From positions 1-64,000 of the forward strand of contig JAPJQL010000011.1 in assembly GCA_030825115.1 (NCBI GenBank): a DNA stretch of 64,000 bases. Direction: 5' to 3'. A program made the position numbers and the translations under genes. The notes under the pieces were generated by a model that worked only from the letters and a program-made list of their open reading frames with translations, was not told where the DNA came from and did not search any database. Below, in pieces: positions 51,270-59,709 of this stretch; positions within the stretch are counted from its first letter, which is position 1, and the number at the start of each line of letters is the position of its first letter. This DNA comes from Lachnospiraceae bacterium (GTDB lineage Bacteria > Bacillota > Clostridia > Lachnospirales > Lachnospiraceae).

Positions 51270-52054
51270 TATTGGTTACATTTCTTGGTAATTTTCTGGT
51301 AGGGGGGCTGATCGGCATCTGCGGGATTGCAGGATTTTTGCTGCCTATGATGTACGCCGGACTGCTGGGGTTTCCGGTAGGGCAGTCGCTGGCGCTGAGC
51401 TTTCTCGCATTTTTTGTGTCCGGGGCGATCGGTTCCTACAATTTTCATAAGCAGGGCAACCTGGATATCCGCTTTTCCCTGATCATCGGCGCAGGAAGCT
51501 TTGTGGGAGGCCTGTTGGGGGTTAAGCTGAATGCGCTTGTGACACCGTTTCAGGCAAAGATGCTCTTATATCTGGTCGTGCTGCTCTCCGGTCTTTCGAT
51601 TCTGCTCCGAAAAGAAAAACCGGCCGGAACTGCCGGTGGCGGTGCTTCCTCCGCAGGCAAATCCGCTCCAAAGGAAGGATTGTTGGGATCGCCTGTGTTT
51701 GTCGTGCTGTTCGGCTTTGTGACCGGAGCCATCTGCTCCCTGTCCGGCGCCGGAGGTCCGGTACTTGTCATGCCGCTGTTGGTCGCACTGGGAATGCCGG
51801 TCCATATGTCGATTGGAATCGCACTGTTTGACTCTGTCTTCATCGCCCTTCCCGCCTGCGCCGGGTATATGATGCAATGCGACCTGTCGCAGATCGGGCT
51901 GCTGGTGTTGATCACGATATTGGCCCACGGCATCGGAGTGCTGATTGGAAGTTCCAACGCCCATAAGATCAAACAGAAGCCTCTTAAGATGGGGGTGGCT
52001 GTGTTCTCGGTCTGCATCGCTGTTTATATGATTTGGAATATGGTGTGGGGGTAA
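51260..52054 (+). CDS. TauE/SafE (TSUP) family permease
   Basis: A 264-residue membrane protein with two repeats of about four helices: GLIGICGIAGFLLPMMYAG and GFVTGAICSLSGAGGPVLVM are the paired TSUP signature segments. Family members move sulfite, sulfonates or organic acids. TTGGAGGTC places the ATG at 51260. It ends the operon and may export a product of the amidohydrolase. Confidence 0.88.
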   Translation: MFVVLVTFLGNFLVGGLIGICGIAGFLLPMMYAGLLGFPVGQSLALSFLAFFVSGAIGSYNFHKQGNLDIRFSLIIGAGSFVGGLLGVKLNALVTPFQAKMLLYLVVLLSGLSILLRKEKPAGTAGGGASSAGKSAPKEGLLGSPVFVVLFGFVTGAICSLSGAGGPVLVMPLLVALGMPVHMSIGIALFDSVFIALPACAGYMMQCDLSQIGLLVLITILAHGIGVLIGSSNAHKIKQKPLKMGVAVFSVCIAVYMIWNMVWG

Positions 52055-52096
52055 ATCGGTGTTTAATGGAATGAGGGGATTGGCGAAAGTACGCCC

Positions 52097-52134
52097 GGAA
52101 GGGACGGTGGGGCGTCTGCTCCACCATCCCTTCC
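52097..52134 (+). repeat. Strong hairpin at the end of the DUF3100 operon
   Basis: GGAAGGGAxGGTGG pairs with CCACCxTCCCTTCC (one mismatch) around a 10-nt loop. It has no T-run, so it is at best a Rho-type or stabilising 3' hairpin. Confidence 0.55.
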
Positions 52135-52194
52135 AGGCTGTGTATCGGCGACCATGAAACAACGATTTCGCCTTGTTGGGTAGGGTGCGGGAGC

Positions 52195-52396
52195 AGGGTG
52201 GTGACTTGCGAAGTGATTCGATTGTTCTTGACAGAAAAAGTGGAAAAAACTGAGGTTGCGCAGGGTTCTCAAAACCCGGAGCAAAGCAGGCATGGAGAGG
52301 ACCTTATCAAAAGTTCCCCGGAATTTGGCTGCGGTCCTCAGTTTTTTCCACTTTTTATGACTAGAACAATCCATCGCGCAGCTCGGAACCATCCCT
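52195..52396. repeat. Large intergenic palindromic (MITE-like) element
   Basis: A 21-bp perfect inverted repeat (52235-52255 with 52336-52356) extends outwards with few mismatches through GATTGTTCT/AGAACAATC (52220-52228 and 52363-52371). Weaker pairing continues to AGGGxTGGT/ACCxxCCCT. Inside, CGCAG/CTGCG continues the stem and GGGTT/AACCC forms an inner hairpin. The core is about 150 bp. There is no ORF and no clear target-site duplication. It could be a MITE-like relic or a structured RNA. Confidence 0.7.
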
Positions 52397-52453
52397 CTTA
52401 CGTCTCCATCCACCCCGCCCCGGAACTGTCCGCGTACCTCCTTCGCCATACAA

Positions 52454-53017
52454 TTAAAGCAATCCCACCAAATCCAGACTCGGCTTCAAAGTCTCTGCAC
52501 CCGGCTGCCATTTTGCCGGGCATACTTCGTCACCGTGCTCGGCCACGAACTGGGAAGCCTGGACACGGCGGAGCAGTTCATCTGCATTTCTTCCCACATT
52601 TCCGGCAATTACCTCGTATGCCACAATCTTTCCTTCTGGATTCACGATAAAGCTTCCTCTCTCAGCCATACCGTCCGCTTCGATCATAACATCAAAATCT
52701 CTTGCCAGTTTTCCGGTCGGGTCGGCCAGCATCGGGTACTGGATCTTCTGGATTGTCTTAGAGGCGTCATGCCATGCCTTGTGCACAAAATGGCTGTCGC
52801 AGGACACGCTGTAGATTTCACAGTTTGCAGCCTTAAACTCCTCATACTTGTCGGCCAGGTCTTCCAGTTCCGTCGGGCATACGAAGGTGAAGTCTGCTGG
52901 ATAGAAGAAAAACACACTCCATTTTCCCAGAATATCTTCTTTCTTTACTTCCTGAAATTTGCCGCCCGCATATGCCTGCACGGTAAAATCGCTGAGTTCT
53001 TTTCCAATTAATGACAT
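52454..53017 (-). CDS. ahpC: Peroxiredoxin (AhpC, typical 2-Cys)
   Basis: Reduces H2O2 and organic peroxides. Peroxidatic Cys 47 is in FVCPTELEDL and resolving Cys 166 in EVCPAKW; 187 residues is the AhpC norm. GGAGG precedes the ATG. No ahpF reductase is adjacent. The promoter has a GTTAG-N6-CTAAC operator and a Fur/PerR-like site, tying it to metal/peroxide control. Confidence 0.96.
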   Translation of the reverse strand: MSLIGKELSDFTVQAYAGGKFQEVKKEDILGKWSVFFFYPADFTFVCPTELEDLADKYEEFKAANCEIYSVSCDSHFVHKAWHDASKTIQKIQYPMLADPTGKLARDFDVMIEADGMAERGSFIVNPEGKIVAYEVIAGNVGRNADELLRRVQASQFVAEHGDEVCPAKWQPGAETLKPSLDLVGLL

Positions 53018-53099
53018 ATCAATTCCTCCTCATAATGGTTGCTGTTTTCTCCTCCGGGGTGCATTTTGTTGGGAAAATCATTAAGCATCGTAGTTAGTG

Positions 53100-53182
53100 G
53101 TTAGCGTTTGCTAACTATAATAATTCCATTTTAACAGGTTCTTCCTGTCTTGTCAAGAATTAATATTGATAATCATTACTAT
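53100..53182 (-). promoter_or_regulatory. ahpC promoter with GTTAG-N6-CTAAC operator and Fur/PerR-like box
   Basis: Minus-strand TTGACA (53151-53156), 17 bp, TAAAAT (53128-53133). GTTAG-CGTTTG-CTAAC (53100-53115) lies just after the start point. TTGATAATCATTACTAT (53166-53182) upstream of -35 resembles a Fur or PerR box. Confidence 0.75.
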
Positions 53183-53197
53183 TTATTTCTCATTTTA

Positions 53198-54697
53198 TTA
53201 TTTCTGCCATTTCAGGACAAATACATATGTCCCTTCTTTTTTCGATATTTCAAACTCTTCATCCACCGTAAACCGGTGCTTGGGCGCAAATGATTTTACC
53301 AGTTCTCTGTCATGGGAATACAAGATCATGACAGCGCCGCTTCTCAGGCAGGAGGGGACGGTGGAGAAAAATCTGGCATAAAGTGCTTCCACCTCATCCT
53401 GTGAGATCCTCCCTAACTGGAACGGCATGTCTGTAATCACCTCATCGAATGGATATTCATGCTCAAACCTGAAAAAATCACGGTTGATATAGTGGATGAT
53501 AAGCCCGGCTGCCTCTGTATTTTTCCGTGCTTTTAAGACGGCATCCTCCTGGATATCCAGACCATACATCGTGCCGGCCCTCACAGCCTTATGCCGTTCG
53601 ATCAGCATGGTCCCTACTCCGCAAAACGGGTCCAGGACCTGTGCTCCTTCTTTCATATAGTCTTTTGCAAGCGCCACGCACAGAGCTGCATTTCCGGGGC
53701 GGATGCTGGCAGGAATGACCTCTCTCCGGTAGGAGAACCGTTCATCTTTTATGGTAAACAGCTTGACCAGCAGGTTGCAGCTTCCTTCTTTATTCTCGAT
53801 CAGCCGCAGCTCCACCTCATAATCCGTGGTGGAATTTATCAGCTTTCTGTCAGACAGCTTCTCGATATGGCCGGACATCTTTTTGACAAAAGCGCTTTTT
53901 TCGCCCAGCTCCTTTTTGCTCTTCATCTCGATCCGGAAATAGAATGGCGCTTTCCCCTCGTGGCCCGCCGCCAGAAACTGCATCAGCCCGGACTTCACGA
54001 TCACCTCTGCCGCACGGACCGGTTCCATCGGACATGTCTTCATCCCACGCACCATGAACAGCACATCCTGGCAAGTGCGGATCTTCCCCGCCCATCTTAA
54101 GTTTCTGACCCGTGCCATCACACCCGCGTTAAAAACCCTGGTCACCGCGTGCGGTTCCAGCCGCTCAAGCTCTGCTTTCGTCAATTCCGGGAAATTCCGG
54201 TTCGTCAGAAGCACCACATCGTAAGTCTCATCCCAGCCGGTGAAACGGTGGCTGGGGGCGCCTTCCATACAGACGATCAGGGAAGACAGCTCCCTCATCT
54301 CTTCCATCAGATGTTTTTCATTTTCCGCTGTCACCTCCGACACGCGCAGAAGCTCCAGCCGCTCCTTAAACCCATCCAGGTATTCCCGGTAATCAAAGTT
54401 GGAGATTGCTGACAGGTACGCGCTTTTTACAAACCGCTGCCCCTCTCTTTCATATGCCTCATAGAGCGGCTTTAAATATTCCTTCCTTCCGATATCCCCC
54501 ATCAACAGGGCGGCATTTTTCCGTGTTTTGGCATCTGATGAGCCTAACAACTCCGGCAAAAGACTCTCGTTCCCTTCCATCGCGTTCTCCAGGATACTCC
54601 TGCTCCCTTTTTCCTTCAGCCCCTGCCTCAGCCTGCTTAAATTCTGCCTGACTTCCTGATTCTGTACAACCTGTTCCCACTGTTCTTTTATCATCAT
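53198..54697 (-). CDS. HEAT-repeat / THUMP-less RlmKL-type methyltransferase
   Basis: A 499-residue fusion. Residues about 15-120 form HEAT-like helical repeats (TRKNAALLMGDIG, VKSAYLSAISN). The C-terminal two-thirds is a UPF0020-type SAM methyltransferase with DPFCG (356-360) and DMPF (423-426) in the position of the N/DPPY motif of nucleic-acid amino-methyltransferases. It probably modifies rRNA or tRNA. GGAG precedes the start; the second ATG (54694) is equally possible. The HEAT addition is unusual. Confidence 0.78.
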   Translation of the reverse strand: MMIKEQWEQVVQNQEVRQNLSRLRQGLKEKGSRSILENAMEGNESLLPELLGSSDAKTRKNAALLMGDIGRKEYLKPLYEAYEREGQRFVKSAYLSAISNFDYREYLDGFKERLELLRVSEVTAENEKHLMEEMRELSSLIVCMEGAPSHRFTGWDETYDVVLLTNRNFPELTKAELERLEPHAVTRVFNAGVMARVRNLRWAGKIRTCQDVLFMVRGMKTCPMEPVRAAEVIVKSGLMQFLAAGHEGKAPFYFRIEMKSKKELGEKSAFVKKMSGHIEKLSDRKLINSTTDYEVELRLIENKEGSCNLLVKLFTIKDERFSYRREVIPASIRPGNAALCVALAKDYMKEGAQVLDPFCGVGTMLIERHKAVRAGTMYGLDIQEDAVLKARKNTEAAGLIIHYINRDFFRFEHEYPFDEVITDMPFQLGRISQDEVEALYARFFSTVPSCLRSGAVMILYSHDRELVKSFAPKHRFTVDEEFEISKKEGTYVFVLKWQK

Positions 54698-54866
54698 TCT
54701 CCCGCATCTGCTTTCTTTTTCATTTTATCCCTACCACTTTAACATAGGACGGAACGATAAACAAGACGGCGGCAAAAGTTTTTAAATCATGCTTTGCCTT
54801 TCTGAAGGATTATGATAAAATAGAAATCACCGAGCAGTATTACGAAGATTGGAGGAATGACCAAGA

Positions 54867-55250
54867 TTGAAGATACAAGAATCCGCTGAAAATTATCTGG
54901 AGACGATTCTGATGTTGAGCCATAAGGGCCCTTATGTCCGCTCCATCGATATCGCCAATGAGCTTTCCTATTCCAAGCCCAGCGTCAGCGTCGCAATGAA
55001 AAACCTGCGTGCGAACGGATATATCGAGATTAATTCCGAGGGGCATATCTCGCTGACCGGCTCCGGGCGGGAGATTGCAGAGACAATGTTCGAACGGCAT
55101 ACCCTGATCTCCCAATGGCTGATCTACCTCGGTGTAGATGAAAAGACTGCGCTTGAAGATGCCTGCCGGATCGAGCATGTTGTCAGCGCTGAAAGTTTTA
55201 AAGCGATCAAAAACCACATTATGTCGGGAAATGAACTTCCGCAAAATTGA
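54867..55250 (+). CDS. DtxR/MntR-family metal-dependent transcriptional repressor
   Basis: 127 residues: an N-terminal winged helix SAENYLETILMLSHKGPYVRS with SYSKPSVSVAMKNLRANGYI, then the DtxR dimerisation/metal domain ERHTLISQWLIYLGVD and CRIEHVVSAESFKAIKNHI, with Glu, Cys and His metal ligands expected at CxxEH. There is no SH3 domain, as in MntR-type proteins. It starts at TTG 54867, 12 bases from GGAGG. An ATG at 54857 opens only a 10-codon frame. It is the prime candidate for binding the GTTAG-N6-CTAAC sites in this window. Its own promoter (TTGCCT-16-TAAAAT) has no such site. Confidence 0.9.
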   Translation: MKIQESAENYLETILMLSHKGPYVRSIDIANELSYSKPSVSVAMKNLRANGYIEINSEGHISLTGSGREIAETMFERHTLISQWLIYLGVDEKTALEDACRIEHVVSAESFKAIKNHIMSGNELPQN

Positions 55251-55254
55251 TAGC

Positions 55255-55284
55255 AAAAACGCCGAATCACTCCGGCGTTTTTTT
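55255..55284. terminator. Intrinsic terminator (bidirectional)
   Basis: AAACGCCG pairs with CGGCGTTT around an 8-nt loop, with A- and T-tracts, between convergent genes ending at 55250 and 55305. Confidence 0.85.
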
Positions 55285-55304
55285 GTCTCTTTTTCTCTGT
55301 TGTT

Positions 55305-55943
55305 TTATTGACTTTTTCCATTCTGCCAGGCGTTTGTATCTGCCTGCGCCATAGAGGCATCATAGATGCAGTACTGGTTTTTTCCGTGAGTCTTGGCTGA
55401 ATAGAGCGCCCGGTCAGCCGCCTCAAACAGCTCGTCATAAGTCGTCCCGCATGTCGGCATGACTGCTGCCCCCATGCTGATCTTAAGTTCAAACCCACGG
55501 TACTCCCCGCAGATGCTCTGGAAGATATCATCGATCTCCTGCTCCGGATCTTTTTCACACGTCTGGAACACCAGGAATTCATCCCCGCCAAGCCGTGCCG
55601 CGATCGATTCGGGACGGATCGTCTCCATAAGCTTCTTAGAGATATCTTTCAGCACCTGGTCGCCGAACAGATGACCTTTTTCCTTGTTCACAAGCCCGAA
55701 TTCATCGATATCCATAAATAAAAGCAGCGCCTTCTCCTTCTGGTTCCGTCCGGTGAATGCATACTCGATGTTTTCTCTTCCGGAACGCTGGTTATAGAGT
55801 CCGGTAAGGCTGTCCTGTTCTGCCAGCATACGCAGCTTCTCCATCTGGATATAGTGCTCATGGATATCGCTGAACTTTCCGATCGCCCCGGTCGGCTCAT
55901 TCGTATTGCTGTCCGACCAAAGAGGACGCGCCACGACTCTGTG
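55305..55943 (-). pseudogene. GGDEF (diguanylate cyclase) 3' part cut off by an in-frame UGA
   Basis: After the UGA at 55944-55946 the same reading frame continues HRVVARPLWSDS (end of a PAS_3 domain), DIHEHYIQMEKLRMLAEQD and a complete GGDEF domain. DSLTGLYNQ and RLGGDEF (about residues 114-120 of this piece) keep the active-site motif. The next usable codon is GTG 55934, without a ribosome binding site. It is therefore best seen as the 3' part of the 55944-57362 gene, not translated unless the stop is read through. Confidence 0.85.
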
Positions 55944-57362
55944 TCATCTGGCCTCCCCATTGATATACAGGCAGTACGTGCCGTCGATCTGAGGATTGGA
56001 CGGAGTCGCCCGGTAAAGCCTGGAACACAGGTCCTGATAATCCTCTGAAGAAAAAACCGTCAAAAAATCAGGATCCCCGGACGGATGCAGGATAAACGAT
56101 TCCAGCCCCAGTCTCTCGGCTATGCCGTCCGGCAGCGTGAGCATATCGGCACGGAAATCCACTTCAAACTGAATCTCATTGGACAGGGACGCAAAAAACT
56201 GATATTTGATCCGTTCCTGCTCTAACAACGCCAGCGTCCTGCTCGATGCAGTCCCTTCTGCAATCAGCTGTTCTGCCATCCTTCTCGTCTGCATTGCGTC
56301 AATGCTTCCGCCGGAACGGCTCCTGATCTCCTTTTCCAGGTTCGGTCCGACCTCTACGAGACACTTCATCAGAAGCGGGTTGAAGGTTCCGCACTCCCCG
56401 TTCAATATCATATCCATCGCTTTTGCATGAGAATAGGCCGGCTTATATACGCGCTCGCTCACCAGGGCGTCATAAACATCTGCCAGTGCCACGACCTGGG
56501 CACAGATGGGAATCTCATCCCCCTTAAGCCCGTCCGGGTACCCGCCCCCATCCCACCGCTCATGATGCCAGCGGCAGATATCATGGGCCATGCTGACCAG
56601 CGCATTCTCACTGTGGTACGGAGTATCCTCCAGGATCTTGGCTCCGATCGCGCTGTGCGTCTTGATGATCTCAAACTCCTCCGGAGTCAGCCTGCCCGGC
56701 TTGTTCAGAATATGCTCCGGGATGGATATCTTTCCGATATCATGAAGCGCCGATGCATTGACCATCACGCCAATCTGGGAAGCCGTGAGCTTGTATTTGT
56801 CCGTAATCTCCATCAGCTTTCTCAGGAAGATCTCCGTCAGCATACGGATATGTATGACATGAAGCCCGCTCTCCCCATTACGGAATTCTACGATATTGGA
56901 GAGAATCTCGACCATCACCTGATTGTTTCTCTGTTTTTCCAGGACCTGCTCGGTCACGATCCCCTTCAGCATTTTTTGCTTGTTATACAGCATGATGGTG
57001 TTACGCACACGCCGCTGCACGGTCTTTTCATCAAAAGGACGGGTGATATAATCCGTCACCCCAAGGTCATAGGCATGATCGATCACACCGGGGGCATTCT
57101 CGGAAGATATGGTGATAACCGGGGTATTCTCAATCCAGCCCGCCTTATTCATCATGGCAAGCACCTCAAACCCGTCCATCCTCGGCATCATCAGATCCAG
57201 CAGCACGAGAGAGATCTCCAGATGGGATCTCTGCAAAATTTTTACAGCCTCCATGCCGTCTGCCGCCTCAAGGATGCTGTACTCATCTCCAAGCATATCT
57301 GAAAGGATAGCCCTGTTGATCTCCACATCATCAACGATCAAAATCATGTTTTTACGATTCAC
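55944..57362 (-). CDS. Response regulator with HD-GYP domain and partial PAS (truncated by UGA)
   Basis: An N-terminal receiver (phospho-acceptor Asp 56 in LLDLMMP) is followed by an HD-GYP phosphodiesterase (HDIGK at 207-211, HHERWDGGGYPDGL near 267-278). The start of a PAS_3 domain ends at YINGEAR, where an in-frame UGA stops translation. The GTG start at 57362 has GGAGGGG upstream and overlaps the Hpt gene by 11 bases. It would degrade cyclic di-GMP in response to phosphorelay input. The intact ancestor also had a GGDEF domain. Confidence 0.9.
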   Translation of the reverse strand: MNRKNMILIVDDVEINRAILSDMLGDEYSILEAADGMEAVKILQRSHLEISLVLLDLMMPRMDGFEVLAMMNKAGWIENTPVITISSENAPGVIDHAYDLGVTDYITRPFDEKTVQRRVRNTIMLYNKQKMLKGIVTEQVLEKQRNNQVMVEILSNIVEFRNGESGLHVIHIRMLTEIFLRKLMEITDKYKLTASQIGVMVNASALHDIGKISIPEHILNKPGRLTPEEFEIIKTHSAIGAKILEDTPYHSENALVSMAHDICRWHHERWDGGGYPDGLKGDEIPICAQVVALADVYDALVSERVYKPAYSHAKAMDMILNGECGTFNPLLMKCLVEVGPNLEKEIRSRSGGSIDAMQTRRMAEQLIAEGTASSRTLALLEQERIKYQFFASLSNEIQFEVDFRADMLTLPDGIAERLGLESFILHPSGDPDFLTVFSSEDYQDLCSRLYRATPSNPQIDGTYCLYINGEAR

Positions 57363-57729
57363 CAGTGTTCCCCTCCGGTTTCAAAAGCTTGTCAATCAGA
57401 TTGACTGTATTCTTATAGCATTTCTCCAAGTCTTGAAAAAGAGTCTCTGCCTCTGTGGTCATCTTCCCCTGACGCAATTCCTCCGTCAACGCCCCAGCCG
57501 CCTCTGCAAGACCGGTCAGACCGAGATTCATCCCAATCCCTTTTAAAGAGTGGGCGCCCCGAAACGCCAATTCGGCATCTTCCCGCTCCATAGCATCCCT
57601 TAACTGTGCAAAAGAATCATCCTTCAGCAGCATGGTAAGAAACCGGTCAACACGTTCCTCATTCATAAAACGGCGCATCACATCTTCATAATCTGCTCCC
57701 AGCTCCTCATAACATTCCCGTAGTGTCAT
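57352..57729 (-). CDS. Histidine phosphotransfer (Hpt) domain protein
   Basis: A 125-residue four-helix Hpt protein. Phospho-accepting His 60 is in GAHSLKG. It passes phosphate to the receiver of the overlapping response-regulator gene downstream. AGAGG precedes the ATG. The sensor kinase is not in this window. Confidence 0.92.
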   Translation of the reverse strand: MTLRECYEELGADYEDVMRRFMNEERVDRFLTMLLKDDSFAQLRDAMEREDAELAFRGAHSLKGIGMNLGLTGLAEAAGALTEELRQGKMTTEAETLFQDLEKCYKNTVNLIDKLLKPEGNTGES

Positions 57730-57898
57730 GGCTGTACCTCTTTTTTGACTTATTTTGTAAAAAGCTGTTATATTTTAGAATTTTCCTTCATTAATTGTAA
57801 CATTTCCCCATAAAATGCGCAACCAGATTTTCTGGCCTCTTCCTTCAAAAATGCAGTAAAATAAGGCTTTGTGGGCACATTACGCAAAAAAAATCCAC
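57730..57898. other. Intergenic region between Hpt and the hcp terminator
   Basis: About 170 bp of AT-rich sequence upstream of the Hpt gene; it should contain the Hpt/response-regulator promoter. I saw no standout dyad or ORF. Confidence 0.4.
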
Positions 57899-57966
57899 AA
57901 AAAAACAGCGGGACGGAATTTCCGACAGGAAATCTCGTCTCCGCTTCTCGTCCCCGCTGTTTTTTG
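57899..57966 (-). terminator. Intrinsic terminator of hcp
   Basis: AAAAAACAGCGGGACG and CGTCCCCGCTGTTTTTT pair around a loop that itself holds a GAATTTCC/GGAAATC stem, ending in T6 on the minus strand just after the hcp stop. Confidence 0.9.
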
Positions 57967-57971
57967 ATTCG

Positions 57972-59564
57972 TCAGCCAAGTATTGCTTTCAAATCGCCCT
58001 CCGGCGTGCCAATAGGCGCGATATTAAACTGCTCTGTTAAAAAATTCTTTACATTCGGCGAGAGAAACGCCGGAAGTGTCGGACCAAGGCGGATGTTGCG
58101 TATCCCCAGATGGAGCAGCGACAAAAGGATGCAGACCGCTTTCTGCTCATACCAGGAAAGCACCATGGACAACGGCAGTTCATTCACGCCGCAGCCAAAG
58201 GCTTCGGCCAGTGACACAGCCACCTTGATCGCGCTGTATGCGTCATTGCACTGCCCCATATCCATCAGCCTTGGCAGACCACAGACCGTCCCCAGATCCA
58301 GATCGTTAAACCGGTATTTGCCGCAGGCAAGCGTCAAGATCACGGTGTCTGCAGGCGTCTGCTTTACGAACTCCGTATAATAATTCCTGCCTGTACGTGC
58401 TCCGTCACAGCCGCCCACGAGGAAGAAATGACGGATCATGCCTGATTTGACCGCAGCGACAACCTCATCGGCCACGCGGAGCACAGCCCCATGCCCAAAA
58501 CCGGTCACAACCGTCTTACCGCCGTTTATTCCGGTCATCACGGTATCCTTCTGATAACCGCCAAGCTCCAGCGCCTTTTTTATCACCGGCGTAAAGTCCT
58601 TTTCTTCCCCGATATGCACCATCTCAGGGTAAGATACCACTTCGGTCGTAAATACCCGGTCTTTATAGCTGTCCTTCACCGGCATCAGACAGTTGGTCGT
58701 GAAGAGAACCGGCGCCGGTATCTTGTCAAACTCCTTCTGCTGGTTCTGCCATGCCGTCCCGAAATTGCCTTTCAGATGAGGGTATTTCTTCAGTTCCGGG
58801 TAAGCGTGGGCGGGCAGCATCTCGCTGTGCGTATAGATATTGATGCCCAGTCCTTCCGTCTGCTCCAGCAGCAGCTTCAAATCATATAGCTCATGCCCGC
58901 TGACGACGATAAACGGCCCCTTCTCTACCGTCAGCGTCACCTCCGTCGGTTCTGGAGTTCCAAATGTCCCTGTATTGGCGCGGTCCAAAAGTTCCATGCA
59001 GCGCAGATTCACCTTTCCAGTCTCCATGACGACAGGAAGCAGTTCCTCCATCCCCCAGTCCTCTGCCAGAACAAAGAGCGCCTTATAGAAAAATCCAGTC
59101 ACCTCTTCATCGCTGTAGCCGAGTATCATCGCATGATACGCATACGCCGCCATTCCGCGGATGCCAAACAGGATGAGCGATTTTAAAGAACGGATATCCT
59201 CATCGGCATTCCACAGCCGGTTCAGATCATAATCATCCGTATTCCCACAGCGCGCAGCGCAGGATGCACAGCCCGGCACGATCTGCTCCTTCTCTTTTTG
59301 AATCCTGCCGATCATGGCGCGCAGCGTCTCATCATTAAAATTGACATTAGTCACCGTCGTAAACAGCCCTTCCAAAATCAGGCGGTCCGTATTCTCCGTC
59401 TTCTGATTATTCGAGCAGGCACGGGCAAGGCCAATCAGCACGCCCGTAAGTTTATCCTGAAGATTTGCCGTATCCGCAGTTTTTCCGCAGACGCCCGCCT
59501 TTTTCGTACACCCTGTACAGCCTGCCGTCTGCTCGCATTGAAAACAAAACATCTCGTATTCCAT
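57972..59564 (-). CDS. hcp: Hydroxylamine reductase (hybrid-cluster protein)
   Basis: Reduces hydroxylamine and protects against nitric oxide by NO reductase activity at the hybrid Fe-S-O cluster. N-terminal cysteines for the cubane cluster are in MFCFQCEQTAGCTGCTKKAGVCGK (C7, C10, C19, C26). The hybrid-cluster ligands include LTLACGKYRFN and GGCDGARTGRNY. It is 530 residues from ATG 59564, with AAGGAGG. The open frame to 59711 is leader. Divergent LysR gene upstream. Confidence 0.95.
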   Translation of the reverse strand: MEYEMFCFQCEQTAGCTGCTKKAGVCGKTADTANLQDKLTGVLIGLARACSNNQKTENTDRLILEGLFTTVTNVNFNDETLRAMIGRIQKEKEQIVPGCASCAARCGNTDDYDLNRLWNADEDIRSLKSLILFGIRGMAAYAYHAMILGYSDEEVTGFFYKALFVLAEDWGMEELLPVVMETGKVNLRCMELLDRANTGTFGTPEPTEVTLTVEKGPFIVVSGHELYDLKLLLEQTEGLGINIYTHSEMLPAHAYPELKKYPHLKGNFGTAWQNQQKEFDKIPAPVLFTTNCLMPVKDSYKDRVFTTEVVSYPEMVHIGEEKDFTPVIKKALELGGYQKDTVMTGINGGKTVVTGFGHGAVLRVADEVVAAVKSGMIRHFFLVGGCDGARTGRNYYTEFVKQTPADTVILTLACGKYRFNDLDLGTVCGLPRLMDMGQCNDAYSAIKVAVSLAEAFGCGVNELPLSMVLSWYEQKAVCILLSLLHLGIRNIRLGPTLPAFLSPNVKNFLTEQFNIAPIGTPEGDLKAILG

Positions 59565-59615
59565 AGTAATCCTCCTTTTGCACTCCAGTATATCGGACCG
59601 GAGCTGTCTTGTCTG

Positions 59616-59677
59616 TTGTTTTTCCAACAAAAAGAAAGATCGCATCATTTGCCAGATCTTAAAAATAATGATATGAT
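59616..59677. promoter_or_regulatory. Divergent hcp / lysR control region
   Basis: TTGTT-N5-AACAA (59616-59630) is an inverted repeat between the genes, and CCAACAAACC recurs at about 59682. The plus promoter TTGCCA (59649-59654)-17-TATGAT (59672-59677) serves lysR. hcp has only a weak promoter, consistent with activator dependence. Confidence 0.6.
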
Positions 59678-59709
59678 ATTCCCAACAAACCATACGAATG
59701 AGGTGCAAC

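Noticed and set aside
54857..54889. ATG at 54857 as the start of the DtxR gene
   Set aside because: It opens a 10-codon frame that ends in TGA and is in a different frame from the DtxR protein; TTG 54867 is in frame and properly spaced.
55944..55946. UGA read as selenocysteine
   Set aside because: The flanking sequence matches a PAS_3 motif where Trp is expected, not Cys, and no SECIS-like hairpin directly after the UGA was apparent.
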